36,528 nucleotides of DNA from Wenjunlia vitaminophila DSM 41686 (lineage in GTDB: Bacteria > Actinomycetota > Actinomycetes > Streptomycetales > Streptomycetaceae). The notes below the pieces were generated by a model, which did not search any database, was not told where the DNA came from, and saw only the letters and a list, made by a program, of their open reading frames with translations. Below are positions 27,057 through 35,471 of the stretch, piece by piece. A program made the position numbers and the translations under genes. The stretch is from contig NZ_KB904692.1 of assembly GCF_000380165.1 (NCBI RefSeq), forward strand, positions 1 through 36,528, given 5' to 3'. Within the stretch, counting starts at the first letter, position 1. Every line of letters begins with the position of its first letter.

Positions 27057-27485
27057 ATGACCGGGACCACACACGTCCGCGGCTCGGTCTCCATTCCGGA
27101 GGCCGAGCTGGCCTGGCGTTTCTCCCGCTCCTCCGGGCCCGGCGGGCAGCACGTGAACACCACGGACAGTCAGGTGGAGCTGCGCTACGACCTGGCGAGG
27201 TCCGAGGCCCTGCCGCCGGTGTGGAAGGAGCGGGCGCTGGAGCGCCTGTCCGGGCGCCTGGTGGACGGGGTGCTGGTGGTCCGCGCCTCGGAGCACCGGT
27301 CCCAGTGGCGCAACCGCGAGGTGGCCAGGGCCCGTCTTGCCGCGCTGCTCGCGGAGGCGACCGCGCCGCCACCCCGCGCACGCAAGCGCACCAAGCCGAC
27401 CCGGGGCATGATCGAACGCCGCCTGGAGAACAAGCGGCGCCGGGGGGAGCTCAAGCGTGCCCGGCGCGCCCGGTACGACGGCTGA
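27057..27485 (+). CDS. arfB: Alternative ribosome-rescue factor ArfB (YaeJ-type peptidyl-tRNA hydrolase)
   Basis: ArfB frees ribosomes stalled on mRNAs without a stop codon by hydrolysing peptidyl-tRNA. The 142-residue protein has the release-factor motif SRSSGPGGQHVNTTDSQVELR with the catalytic GGQ. Its C-terminal tail is strongly basic (RKRTKPTRGMIERRLENKRRRGELKRARRARYDG), as needed to enter the empty mRNA channel. No codon-recognition domain is present. ATG 27057 is used; ATG 27048 is an equally possible start adding three residues. It faces the flavin reductase gene. Confidence 0.92.
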   Translation: MTGTTHVRGSVSIPEAELAWRFSRSSGPGGQHVNTTDSQVELRYDLARSEALPPVWKERALERLSGRLVDGVLVVRASEHRSQWRNREVARARLAALLAEATAPPPRARKRTKPTRGMIERRLENKRRRGELKRARRARYDG

Positions 27486-27499
27486 CCCGCGCAGGGGCC

Positions 27500-27517
27500 T
27501 CCGGGGTCCTCCCCGGA
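27500..27517. terminator. Small hairpin between arfB and the flavin reductase gene
   Basis: TCCGGGG (27500-27506) pairs with CCCCGGA (27511-27517) around TCCT. It lies between two converging genes. Confidence 0.5.
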
Positions 27518-27564
27518 CCCGGAAGGGACCCGTGGGCTGACGGGGGCCCGTGGGACGTGGCCCC

Positions 27565-28107
27565 TCAGCTCAGGTAGCGGTAGCGCCCCCGGAAGTAGAG
27601 CAGCGGCCGGCCCTCGGCACTGGGGGTCGCGGTGGTGAGCACACGTCCGATCACCAGGCGGTGGTCGCCCGCGGGCACGCTCTGCTCGGTGCGGCACTCC
27701 AGCACCGCGAGCGCCCCGCCGAGCAGGGGGGCGTCGGTGGCCTCCCCCCGGTGGTACGCGACGTCCTCGAACAGCAACCGGTCGCTGACACGCCCGCGCA
27801 TGGCGAACCGTCCGGCGACGTGCCGTTGGCTCTCCGCGAGCACCGACACCGCCCACAGCGGCTGCCTGGACAGCAACTCGTCCATCCGGGAGTCCGCCCG
27901 CACGCTCACCATCACCAGGGGTGGGTCCAGCGACACCGACACGAAGGCGGTGGCGGTCATCCCGATGTCCTCACCCCTGGGGCCCTCCTCGGGGTCGTGT
28001 GCGGTGACCAGGACCACGCCCCCGGCGAGCCGGGAGAGTGTGGCCCGGAACGCGTCGGGGTCCACTCCGTGGTGGTCCCCGCCCGGTTCCGTCGCGTGAT
28101 CTGTCAC
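27565..28107 (-). CDS. Flavin reductase-like domain protein (FMN-binding split barrel)
   Basis: The 180-residue protein resembles the flavin reductase family that reduces FMN or FAD with NAD(P)H, often to feed a monooxygenase. Signatures are FRATLSRLAGGVVLVTAHD, GMTATAFVSVSLDPPLVMVSVRADSRM, WAVSVLAESQRHVAGRFA and the end GDHRLVIGRVL with LLYFRGRYRYLS. No monooxygenase lies nearby. GTG 28107 is used because CATCCT stands six bases upstream as a possible -10 box; ATG 28188 would extend the N-terminus by 27 residues. No ribosome binding site is clear for either. Confidence 0.85.
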   Translation of the reverse strand: MTDHATEPGGDHHGVDPDAFRATLSRLAGGVVLVTAHDPEEGPRGEDIGMTATAFVSVSLDPPLVMVSVRADSRMDELLSRQPLWAVSVLAESQRHVAGRFAMRGRVSDRLLFEDVAYHRGEATDAPLLGGALAVLECRTEQSVPAGDHRLVIGRVLTTATPSAEGRPLLYFRGRYRYLS

Positions 28108-28605
28108 GGAACCAGGATGCGGGACGGCTGAGGTGGGAGTCTGTGGTCGCACACGGTGAACGCTAACCCGGCGGAGTCGAACGGTCATCGGACCGGGGAC
28201 GGAGCCGGGGCGGGACCTTGGACCGAGTGATGGCGGGGCGACGTGCCCGCCCGCCGGACGTTGTCCCGGTGTGACGCACTCGCCGTGGGGTCATGGCGAG
28301 TGAAAGTGGGGAAGGATCAGTGCGGGGCGGGACAACGGGGTCAACGCCTTTGGGGGCGAACGTGGAGAAGAGCCAAGAAATCCGACACCTCACTTCTGGA
28401 TGAAGGGCGATTGTCGGATATGTTCATCCGCGTTCGAATGAATTCATACAATTCATAAATGTTGCACACGGGGGTGTGATGTGAGTCACAACATGAGGCT
28501 ATTGTTGACCCTGCGTACCGGGCGAACTCCTCCCTGTGATTCAGTTGCCCTTGCAATCGGACCATAGGAAATGTCGGGAGTAGTCGTCGAGGCTCGGGGA
28601 GAACA
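28108..28605. other. Long control region upstream of cdgB with an AT-rich stretch
   Basis: About 500 bases hold no convincing gene. The stretch from about 28420 to 28510 is unusually AT-rich for this genome. It contains a palindrome ATGAATTCAT (28438-28447), a near-repeat AATTCATAC/AATTCATAA, an inverted repeat GGATGAA (28398-28404)/TTCATCC (28423-28429) and the BldD-like site. Short frames here lack ribosome binding sites. Confidence 0.55.
28480..28490. promoter_or_regulatory. BldD-type palindrome upstream of cdgB
   Basis: TGTGAGTCACA is a perfect 11-bp palindrome that fits the early BldD pattern AGTGA-N-TCACC apart from its outermost bases. It ends 115 bases before the cdgB start. In S. 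coelicolor, cdgB is a reported BldD target, which raises the likelihood. Confidence 0.5.
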
Positions 28606-30249
28606 ATGGAAGCCGAGTCGGAGCCGTACGTCAGGCTGGGGACCCTACGCCAGTTGCACCAGGTCGTCGCCGGACTGAACACGGCCCGCAGCCTGGCGGA
28701 GACGCTACAGGCGGTCGCTGACGGCGCGGTGGCCGGGCTTGGTTTCGAGCTGTCCGTGGTGAACCTGGTGGGCCCGGACGGCGACCTCGTGGTGGCCGCC
28801 GTGGCCGGCAGCAGCGCGGCCGAGGCGTTGATGGGCGGCCGGGTGGGTTCCCGCGCGTCCTGGGAGCGGCGGCTGTCCATGGGCGAGGCGTGGGGCACCC
28901 TGCGGTTCATTCCCTACGAGGTCGGCTGGGTGCTGGACGGCGACGACGTACCCTCCTGGGTGACGGAGGGGCCCGAGCCCACCACCCCGGACGGCTGGCA
29001 CCCGGGCGACCGGCTGCTGGCGCCGATGTACTCCGGGTCCGATCTGCTCGGGGTGGTCTCGGTGGACCGGCCGCGCAACGGCAAGCGCCCCAGCGCCTGG
29101 GTCCGCGAAGCCCTGCACATGTACAGCAACCAGGCCGCCGTGGCGATCAGCAACGCCCGGCTGCGTTCCAACATGCAGCGCGCCCTGATCCGCCTCGAGC
29201 GGGAGCAGCAGGCGCTGCGGGCGAGCGAGGAGAGCTTCCGGCAGGCGTTCGAGTACGCGCCCAGCGGGATGGCCATCGCGGAGATGAGCGGGGGGCACCA
29301 GGGCAAGCTGCTGCGGGCCAACGACGCGCTGTGCCGGCTGCTCGGCCGCCCCGCCAGCATCCTGCGCCGCTACTCCTTCGCCGACCTGGTGCACCCCGAG
29401 GACAAGAACCTCTTCGACCGCACCTCCGCCGAGGGCGGCAGGGCCGAACTGCGGCTGTCCCGGCGGGACGGCACCTACCTCTGGGTCCACCTGAGGAACT
29501 CCGTGGTCGCGGACGCCGCGGACGGGCCCCGCTTCCTGCTCACCCACGTCGAGGACATCGAGGAGCGCAAGCGGCACGAACTACAGCTCGCCCACCGCGC
29601 CAGCCACGACGCGCTGACCGGCCTGCCGAACAGCGCCGAGCTGCGCTCCAGGCTGGGCCGGCGGCTGTGCGACCGCGGCCAGGACGAGCAGACCACCCAG
29701 GAGGACCCGGCCCTGGCCGTGCTGGACGGCACCGGGGACGAGTTCGCCTACCGGTACGCCGGCCAGGACAACAACGGGTTCGACCACCACGTGCACGCGG
29801 TGGCGCCGGACGAGGTGGGTGGGGTCGCGGGCGACGGCGAGGACCGCGGGACCAAGGGGCTCGCCGTGCTCTTCTGCGACCTCGACGGCTTCAAGCTGAT
29901 CAATGACAGGTACGGGCACCACGCCGGTGACGCGGTGCTGGTGGAGGTGGCCCGCCGGCTGACAGGCGGCGTGCGGGACGGCGACACCGTGGCCCGGCTC
30001 GGCGGTGACGAGTTCGTGGTGCTCGCGGACGGACTCGGTCGTCAGGACGCCGCGGACCTCGCCGAGCGGCTGCGCGCCGAGTTGCTGCCGCCGATCCGGG
30101 TGGACGGCCGGGCGGTGCGGGTCGGAGCCAGCTTCGGCATCGGCTGGGCGGCCTGCGGGATGACCGCGGACGAGGTCCTGCACTCCGCTGACCAGCGGAT
30201 GTACATGGACAAGAGGTCGCGCTCCCGCAACCACAAACGAGCGGGTTGA
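28606..30249 (+). CDS. cdgB: Diguanylate cyclase CdgB (GAF-PAS-GGDEF)
   Basis: CdgB makes c-di-GMP from two GTP and in streptomycetes affects the timing of development through BldD. The 547-residue protein has an N-terminal GAF domain (about 10-190), a coiled stretch (190-212), a PAS domain (about 213-325, FEYAPSGMAIAEMS and RRYSFADLVHPEDK) and a GGDEF domain (about 330-547). The active site GGDEF is intact (466-470) and the product-inhibition site RDGD stands five residues before it (457-460). A Gly/Asp/Glu-rich segment of about 60 residues (357-416) is inserted between SHDALTGLPN and LAVLFCDLDGFKLIND. No EAL domain is present. The ATG has GGGGAG four bases upstream. Both domain order and neighbours match S. 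coelicolor SCO4281 from memory. Confidence 0.93.
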   Translation: MEAESEPYVRLGTLRQLHQVVAGLNTARSLAETLQAVADGAVAGLGFELSVVNLVGPDGDLVVAAVAGSSAAEALMGGRVGSRASWERRLSMGEAWGTLRFIPYEVGWVLDGDDVPSWVTEGPEPTTPDGWHPGDRLLAPMYSGSDLLGVVSVDRPRNGKRPSAWVREALHMYSNQAAVAISNARLRSNMQRALIRLEREQQALRASEESFRQAFEYAPSGMAIAEMSGGHQGKLLRANDALCRLLGRPASILRRYSFADLVHPEDKNLFDRTSAEGGRAELRLSRRDGTYLWVHLRNSVVADAADGPRFLLTHVEDIEERKRHELQLAHRASHDALTGLPNSAELRSRLGRRLCDRGQDEQTTQEDPALAVLDGTGDEFAYRYAGQDNNGFDHHVHAVAPDEVGGVAGDGEDRGTKGLAVLFCDLDGFKLINDRYGHHAGDAVLVEVARRLTGGVRDGDTVARLGGDEFVVLADGLGRQDAADLAERLRAELLPPIRVDGRAVRVGASFGIGWAACGMTADEVLHSADQRMYMDKRSRSRNHKRAG

Positions 30250-30532
30250 TGGGCCGTCACCACGCGCGCGGGACGCCTGGACAACCTTCCGTGATCGGGC
30301 CACCCGGTCGAACCCGGGCACAGGAGGTGCCCCGTAAGAGGTAGTGTGCACTGGGTCAGTGATGTCCTCGAGATGACGGTGAACACCAACCCGCGGGGTC
30401 CCGCCATCAATTGAAGATCATGAATTTTGGCCATCCGTGCCCACCGTCCGCCCACTGGGCGTTGCGTGCCTCCAGGGCAGCCAGTGAGTGGGTGTGCGTC
30501 GTGGCCTGCCTGAGTGGGGAGTTGACGAGCGG

Positions 30533-31537
30533 ATGACGGCCGGCAGCAACGGCAACGGCGACGGCGCGCCCGAGGACGACGACCCCTTCGCCTACCTGTA
30601 CCGCCAGGAAGGCGACCCGGGGCCGGGGGAACCGCAGGGCGTGCCCCAGCAGCCGCACAGCACGACCGGGGTGCCCAGGACCTCGTACCACCAGGTGACC
30701 AGGGTCGGCCAGACCACCTACGGCGGCCAGCGTGACCGGTCCGGTGGCTATGGCTATCCCCAGGCGACGTCGGCGCAGGGCGGTTACGGCTACCCCCACG
30801 CCACGTCCTCGCCCGGCCCGCAGCCGCCCGGTCACCCGCCGGCCGCCGTGCCCGCCCAGCAGCCGGGGGACCGCCGTGGCGGTCCGGCCGCCGCAGGCCC
30901 CGGTGGGGGGCGCGGGAGCCGGTCCGGTGGCGGACAGGGGCTGTTGATCGGCGCGATCGCCGTGGTGGTCGCCGTGGCTGTCGGCGTGGGCGTGGTGATC
31001 TGGGCGGGGAACGACGACAACAAGGACAAGGCCGAGCCGGAACCAGCCAACAGCGTCACCGAGAGCGCGAGCTCGACCCCGACCAAGAAGTCCACGCCGC
31101 TGCCGCGGCAGCTCCCGCCGGTCACCGACGCGGTCAAGCTGCGCCCCGAGGGCGGTGCCCACCCCGAGTCCCAGTACTCCGGGGCGTTGGCCGAAGGCGG
31201 CTCCTACATCGCCGGGATGGACACCGTGGGCGCCAGCGTCACCTGGACGTTCACCGTTCCGGAGGACGGGCAGTACCGGGTGAACGTCCGCTACGGCAAC
31301 GCCGGGGGGGAGGCCAAGGCCACCCTGGTGGTCAACGGCAAGGGCCAGTCGATCTCGTTGGACAACTTCTCCGGCCAGAAGGACTGGTCGAAGGCGTGGA
31401 CCCGCTCCTGGGGGCAGGTCAACCTGACCAAGGGCGACAACACGGTCACGCTGACCTGCGGACAGGGTGACTCCTGCGGGTTCGTGCTGGACCAGCTCGC
31501 GATCACTCGGGACAGTTACCCGTCGAACTGGCCGTGA
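30533..31537 (+). CDS. Membrane-anchored CBM35-type carbohydrate-binding protein
   Basis: The 334-residue protein has a cytoplasmic Pro/Gly/Gln-rich N-terminus with a duplicated GGYGYPxATS motif (about 71-92). One membrane helix follows (136-158, LLIGAIAVVVAVAVGVGVVIWAG), then a Ser/Thr linker. A C-terminal beta-sandwich (about 205-328) resembles carbohydrate-binding module 35: ESQYSGALAEGGSYIAGMDTVGASVTWTF, YRVNVRYGNAGGEAKATLVVNG and LTCGQGDSCGFVLDQLAI, with a likely disulfide. It would display a glycan-binding domain at the outer membrane face. ATG 30533 is preferred over GTG 30488. Its last 35 bases overlap the facing SAM hydrolase gene. The 283-base gap after cdgB holds no other gene. Confidence 0.85.
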   Translation: MTAGSNGNGDGAPEDDDPFAYLYRQEGDPGPGEPQGVPQQPHSTTGVPRTSYHQVTRVGQTTYGGQRDRSGGYGYPQATSAQGGYGYPHATSSPGPQPPGHPPAAVPAQQPGDRRGGPAAAGPGGGRGSRSGGGQGLLIGAIAVVVAVAVGVGVVIWAGNDDNKDKAEPEPANSVTESASSTPTKKSTPLPRQLPPVTDAVKLRPEGGAHPESQYSGALAEGGSYIAGMDTVGASVTWTFTVPEDGQYRVNVRYGNAGGEAKATLVVNGKGQSISLDNFSGQKDWSKAWTRSWGQVNLTKGDNTVTLTCGQGDSCGFVLDQLAITRDSYPSNWP

Positions 31538-32414
31538 CCGTCACGGGGTCCCCCGGCGACAGCCCGAGCCGGGCCTCCGCGGAGCCGCCGTTGACCGCGA
31601 GGGCGAACCGGCCGGAGGAGTCGACGAAGCCGACCAGGGCGCCGCGCGGCACCTCGCCGAAGGTCGTCGCGTAGGGCACCTCACCGCCCCCCGGCTCCGC
31701 GCCGACCCGGAGCCGCAGCCGCTGGCCCGGACGCAACCCCAACGCCAACAGCATCTGTTGGCCCAGCGACGTCTGCACGTTGCCGAACCGGTCCACGGTC
31801 ACCACCTCGCCCTCGGCCAGCCCCGCGGCGGAGTCCAGGCGGCACCTGGGCACCGGGAGCCGCACCAGGTCCGCCGGGTCGATGGCCGGTCCGGTGTCCG
31901 CCAGCCCGACCCCGAGGGCGAGGTGCGCGGCGACCGGGGCGAAGACGTCCCGGCCGTGGAAGGTGCTGGACGGCGACGCGGCCATCAACTCAGGGTTGGT
32001 CAGGGTGTGCGCGGCCACGACGCCCCCGAGGGCCTCGGCGGCGGGCGGCAGCAGGCCGTTGTCCGGTCCGACCAGCAGGTCGCCGCGGGCGGTGGCCACG
32101 GCCACCGGACGGCGCGCGGTGCCCACGCCGGGATCGACCACGGCGATGTGCACGGTGCCGGGCGGCAGGCTGGGCACCGTGTCGGCGAGCACCGCCGCGC
32201 CGCGACGGACGTCCTGCGGCGGGACGAGGTGGCTGATGTCGATGACCACCACCCCGGGGGCGATGGTCGCGATCACCCCGCGGCAGGCCCCGACGAACCC
32301 GTCCTGGAGCCCGTAGTCGGTGAGGAAGGAACAGGTGCGCACCGCCCCCGGTGCCGGTGCCCGCGGGGGCCTGGGTGTACCGGGGGCCTGGTGCTCGTCG
32401 CCGACGTTGGTCAC
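31503..32414 (-). CDS. SAM hydroxide adenosyltransferase (SAM hydrolase, DUF62, fluorinase-like family)
   Basis: The family cleaves S-adenosylmethionine to adenosine and methionine with hydroxide, and is related to the 5'-fluoro- and chloroadenosine synthases. The 303-residue protein has CSFLTDYGLQDGFVGACRGVI, VIDISHLVPPQDVRRGAAVL, HIAVVDPGVGTARRPVAVATARG, LVGPDNGLLPPAA and the C-terminal RFGNVQTSL. The region where halogenases carry their extra loop looks short, so hydrolase activity is more likely. The GTG at 32414 overlaps the aldolase stop as GTGA. It is the last gene of the nagK operon, an unexpected place for this enzyme. Confidence 0.88.
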   Translation of the reverse strand: MTNVGDEHQAPGTPRPPRAPAPGAVRTCSFLTDYGLQDGFVGACRGVIATIAPGVVVIDISHLVPPQDVRRGAAVLADTVPSLPPGTVHIAVVDPGVGTARRPVAVATARGDLLVGPDNGLLPPAAEALGGVVAAHTLTNPELMAASPSSTFHGRDVFAPVAAHLALGVGLADTGPAIDPADLVRLPVPRCRLDSAAGLAEGEVVTVDRFGNVQTSLGQQMLLALGLRPGQRLRLRVGAEPGGGEVPYATTFGEVPRGALVGFVDSSGRFALAVNGGSAEARLGLSPGDPVTVTASSTGNCPE

Positions 32415-33268
32415 GAGGGCAGAGTAACGACGCGGAGGCACCGGGTCACGGCCAGGGCCGTCGCCTCCCGGGCCGACGCCAGGTACCCGCGGGGGTCCAC
32501 CCCGGTCGCGTCATCCTCGAGGTGGCCGCGGACCGCCCGGGTGAACGCCACGTTGAGCGCCGTGCCGATGTTCACCTTGACCATCCCCGCGCCGACCGCG
32601 GCCCGCAGTTCCCCGTCCGGCACCCCGGAGGAGCCGTGCAGCACCAGCGGGACCGGGACCGCGCGCCGCAACGCGTCGATCAGCCCGTGGTCGAGGGTGG
32701 CGGTCCGCTCGGTCATGGCGTGGCTGTTGCCCACGGCGACGGCCAGGGCGTCCACGCCGGTTGCCGAGACGTAGGCGGCGGCCTCGTCCGGGTCGGTGCG
32801 GGCCCCGGGTGCGTGCGCGCCCAGCGGGGGCTCGCCGGCCTTGCCCCCGACCCTGCCCAGCTCGCTCTCCAGCCACAGCCCGTGCCGGTGGGCCCAGCGG
32901 ACCGCTTCGGCGGTGGCGGTGACGTTGTCCCGGTAGGGCAGCGTGGAGGCGTCGAACATGACGGAGCTGAAACCCGCGGACGCCGAGGCGCGCAGGAGCT
33001 CCGGGTCCCGCACGTGGTCCAGGTGCAGGGAGAGCCGGGTGCTGCTGGCCCGGGCCACGGCGGCCACGGCAGAGGCGAGGGGCAGCACCCGGCCGCCGTG
33101 GAAGCTCACCGCGTTCTGGCTGATCTGGAGCACCGCGGGGGCCTCCGCGGCTTCGGCCCCGGCGGCGACGGCCTCGGCGTGCTCCAAGGTGATCACGTTG
33201 AACGCGGCGACCCCGCGGCCGGCCCCGGCGGCCTCGGCGACCAGCTCCGCGGTGGTCACCAGGGACAC
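32411..33268 (-). CDS. Class II ketose-bisphosphate aldolase (GatY/KbaY/Fba-like)
   Basis: Class II zinc aldolases split fructose- or tagatose-1,6-bisphosphate into DHAP and glyceraldehyde 3-phosphate. The 285-residue length fits the GatY/KbaY group. Zinc and substrate motifs are LSLHLDHVRD, SSVMFDASTLPYRDNVTATAEAV, ESELGRVGGKAGEPP, AVAVGNSHAM, LVLHGSSGVPDGEL and MVKVNIGTAL. GTG 33268 is preferred because ACGGAG lies close upstream; ATG 33283 is possible. The gene overlaps nagA by about 13 bases and the SAM hydrolase gene by four. Its place after nagA suggests amino-sugar use, perhaps galactosamine via tagatose phosphates, but no deaminase or isomerase is in this operon. Confidence 0.85.
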   Translation of the reverse strand: MSLVTTAELVAEAAGAGRGVAAFNVITLEHAEAVAAGAEAAEAPAVLQISQNAVSFHGGRVLPLASAVAAVARASSTRLSLHLDHVRDPELLRASASAGFSSVMFDASTLPYRDNVTATAEAVRWAHRHGLWLESELGRVGGKAGEPPLGAHAPGARTDPDEAAAYVSATGVDALAVAVGNSHAMTERTATLDHGLIDALRRAVPVPLVLHGSSGVPDGELRAAVGAGMVKVNIGTALNVAFTRAVRGHLEDDATGVDPRGYLASAREATALAVTRCLRVVTLPS

Positions 33269-34491
33269 GGCTGCTCCGTCCACCGGCCGCGCCGCATCAC
33301 TGCGACCACGTCGAAGGCGTCGTCCAGCACGACCAGGTCGGCGTCCTTGCCCGGCTCCAGGGAACCGACGCGGTCGTCCAGCCCGAGGACGCGGGCCGGG
33401 GTGAGGGAGAGCGCCAGGGCCACCTGCTCGATCGGCACGCGGTTGATGAGCACCGCCCGCTTCAGGGCGGTGTCCAGGGTGAGGGTGCTGCCGGCGATCG
33501 AGCCGCCCTCCACCAGACGGGCGACGCCGTTGTCCACGCGGACCTGCATCGGCCCCAGCGGATAGATCCCGTCCCCCATCCCCGCGGCGGCCATGGCGTC
33601 GGTGATGAACACCGTCCGCTCCGCGCCGGCCTGGCGGAACGCCAGGTTGAGCACCGCTGGGTGCAGGTGCACCCCGTCGTTGATCAGCTCGACGGTGATC
33701 CGTTCGTCCTCGAGCAGCGCGGTGACCGGACCGGGGTCACGGTGGTGCACCGGGGGCATGGCGTTGAACAGGTGGGTGGCGACGGTGGCGCCCGCCTCCA
33801 CGGCCTGCAGCGCGCTGTCGTAACTGGAGTCGGTGTGCCCGATCGCGGCGATCACCCCGCAGTCGGCGAGCAGCCGCACCGAGTCCAGGCCACCGGGCAG
33901 TTCCGGCGCCAGGGTGACCATCCTCGCGGCCCCCCGGGCCGCGTCCACGAGTTTGCGCACCACGGCCGGGTCCGGGTCCCGCAGCAGTGACGGTTCGTGC
34001 GCGCCGCACCTGGCCTCGCTGATGAAGGGTCCCTCGAAGTGGATGCCGGCCAGCTCCCCGTCCTCCACCAGCTCCGACAGCACGGCCGCCTGCCGGCTCA
34101 GGTCGTCGATGTCCCCGGTGACCAGGCTGGCCATGGTCGTGGTGGTGCCGTGGCGCAGGTGCAGCGCGGCCACGGTCCTCGCCTCCTCCACGGTGCCGGC
34201 GGAGAACGAGGCCCCACCGCCGCCGTGGACGTGGATGTCCACGAAGCCGGGCACCACCCAGTGCCCGGACAGGTCAAGGACCCGGGTGGGCGCCGCCTGT
34301 GCGCCCTGGTCGCCCTGGTTCGCAACGATCCGGCCGCCCTCGAGGGTCAGCTCCCCGTCCTCCACCACGCCGTCGGGCAGGACCACCCGGGCACCGCGCA
34401 GCACGGTGCGTTCGCCCGCCGTCCCGCCGGTTCGCCGTTGGTCCGGTGCGTCCGTTGCCCCGTCTCGGGCAGCCGAGCGTGCGTCGGTCAC
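33256..34491 (-). CDS. nagA: N-acetylglucosamine-6-phosphate deacetylase
   Basis: NagA removes acetate from GlcNAc-6-P, giving glucosamine-6-P for catabolism or wall synthesis. The 411-residue protein shows the metal site of the amidohydrolase superfamily: DIHVHGGGG, the metal Glu in GIHFEGPF, His in AAIGHTDSSYD and VATHLFNAM, and catalytic Asp in FITDAMAAAG. An N-terminal tail of about 28 residues precedes the usual TVLRGARVVLPDG. It starts with GTG within the nagK stop (GTGA) and has GGAG five bases upstream. Glucosamine-6-P is the ligand of DasR in S. coelicolor, so this enzyme makes its own operon's inducer. Confidence 0.94.
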   Translation of the reverse strand: MTDARSAARDGATDAPDQRRTGGTAGERTVLRGARVVLPDGVVEDGELTLEGGRIVANQGDQGAQAAPTRVLDLSGHWVVPGFVDIHVHGGGGASFSAGTVEEARTVAALHLRHGTTTTMASLVTGDIDDLSRQAAVLSELVEDGELAGIHFEGPFISEARCGAHEPSLLRDPDPAVVRKLVDAARGAARMVTLAPELPGGLDSVRLLADCGVIAAIGHTDSSYDSALQAVEAGATVATHLFNAMPPVHHRDPGPVTALLEDERITVELINDGVHLHPAVLNLAFRQAGAERTVFITDAMAAAGMGDGIYPLGPMQVRVDNGVARLVEGGSIAGSTLTLDTALKRAVLINRVPIEQVALALSLTPARVLGLDDRVGSLEPGKDADLVVLDDAFDVVAVMRRGRWTEQPCPW

Positions 34492-35444
34492 GGCTTCTCC
34501 TCCATCGACTCAGTGGTCAGCAGGTCCCAGGCCAACAGGCCGGCCCCCAGGTGTCCGGCGGCGTCACCCAGGGCCGCCGGGATGATTTCGGGTGGGTGCT
34601 GGAACGTCAGACGGTCCCGCACCGCGGTGCGCAGCGGGGCCAGCAGCGTCTCCCCGGACTCGGCGAGGCCGCCCCCAAGGACGATCAGCCTGGGGTCCAG
34701 CAGGGTGTGCGCGATGACCAGGCCGTCGGCGAGCGCCTCCACCGCGTCCTGCCAGACGCGGATCGCCCGGGGGTCCCCGGCGTCCACGGCGCGGGCCGCG
34801 TCCGCCGCGTCCGCGGTGGGGTTGCCGCTGGCCCGCGCCCAGTCCCGGGAGACGGCCGCCGCCGAGGCGACGATCTCCAGGCATCCGTCACGGCCGCAGC
34901 CGCACCGGGGGCCGTCGGGCCGGACCACGATGTGACCGATCTCACCGGCTCCACCGTGCGCCCCGGCCTCGATGCGGCCGTCGATCCCGATCGCGGCGGC
35001 TATGCCGGTGCCGAGTGCGACGAACAGGAAGCGGTCCTGGCCGCGTCCCGCGCCGATGCGGCCCTCGGCGAGACCGCCGGCCTTGAGGTCGTGGCCGAGC
35101 GCCACCGGGAAGGGGGCGGGACGGGAGCCCGTCAGCCGTTCGGAGAGCAGTCGGCGCAGGGGTACGTCGCGCCAGTTGAGGTTGGCGGCGAAGACCGCGA
35201 CCCCGGCCGCCACGTCCACCAGGCCGGGTACCACCACACCGGCGGCCCGGGGAGGCTCACCGAAACGGCGTTCCCCGGTGGCGTACAACTCGGCGGCGAA
35301 GTCCACCACGTCGGCGACGACGGCGTCCGGCCCCCTCTCCCGTCCGGTCGGGCGCTGCTCCCGGTGCAGCACCGTGCCGTCCGCGGCCACCAGGGCAGCC
35401 TTCATCCCGGTTCCGCCCACATCGAGGGCGATGACGTGTCTCAC
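34488..35444 (-). CDS. nagK: ROK-family N-acetylglucosamine kinase
   Basis: The 318-residue protein has the ATP-binding ALDVGGTGMKAALV at the N-terminus, the catalytic Asp in GHDLKAGGLAEG, LGTGIAAAIGIDG, and the ROK zinc motif GAGEIGHIVVRPDGPRCGCGRDGCLEIVAS. ROK proteins of this type phosphorylate glucose or GlcNAc; overlap with nagA supports GlcNAc as substrate. It has no N-terminal DNA-binding domain, so it is a kinase and not a ROK repressor. The start is a GTG at 35444 with no good ribosome binding site; GACACT lies six bases upstream as a possible weak -10 box. A dre-like operator lies 28-43 bases upstream. Confidence 0.9.
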   Translation of the reverse strand: MRHVIALDVGGTGMKAALVAADGTVLHREQRPTGRERGPDAVVADVVDFAAELYATGERRFGEPPRAAGVVVPGLVDVAAGVAVFAANLNWRDVPLRRLLSERLTGSRPAPFPVALGHDLKAGGLAEGRIGAGRGQDRFLFVALGTGIAAAIGIDGRIEAGAHGGAGEIGHIVVRPDGPRCGCGRDGCLEIVASAAAVSRDWARASGNPTADAADAARAVDAGDPRAIRVWQDAVEALADGLVIAHTLLDPRLIVLGGGLAESGETLLAPLRTAVRDRLTFQHPPEIIPAALGDAAGHLGAGLLAWDLLTTESMEEKP

Positions 35445-35471
35445 GGGAACAGTGTCGCGTTTCGACCCACA

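Noticed and set aside
28341-28910. 189-codon minus-strand frame upstream of and into cdgB
   Set aside because: It is antisense to the start of cdgB and crosses the AT-rich control region; no domain or ribosome binding site is seen.
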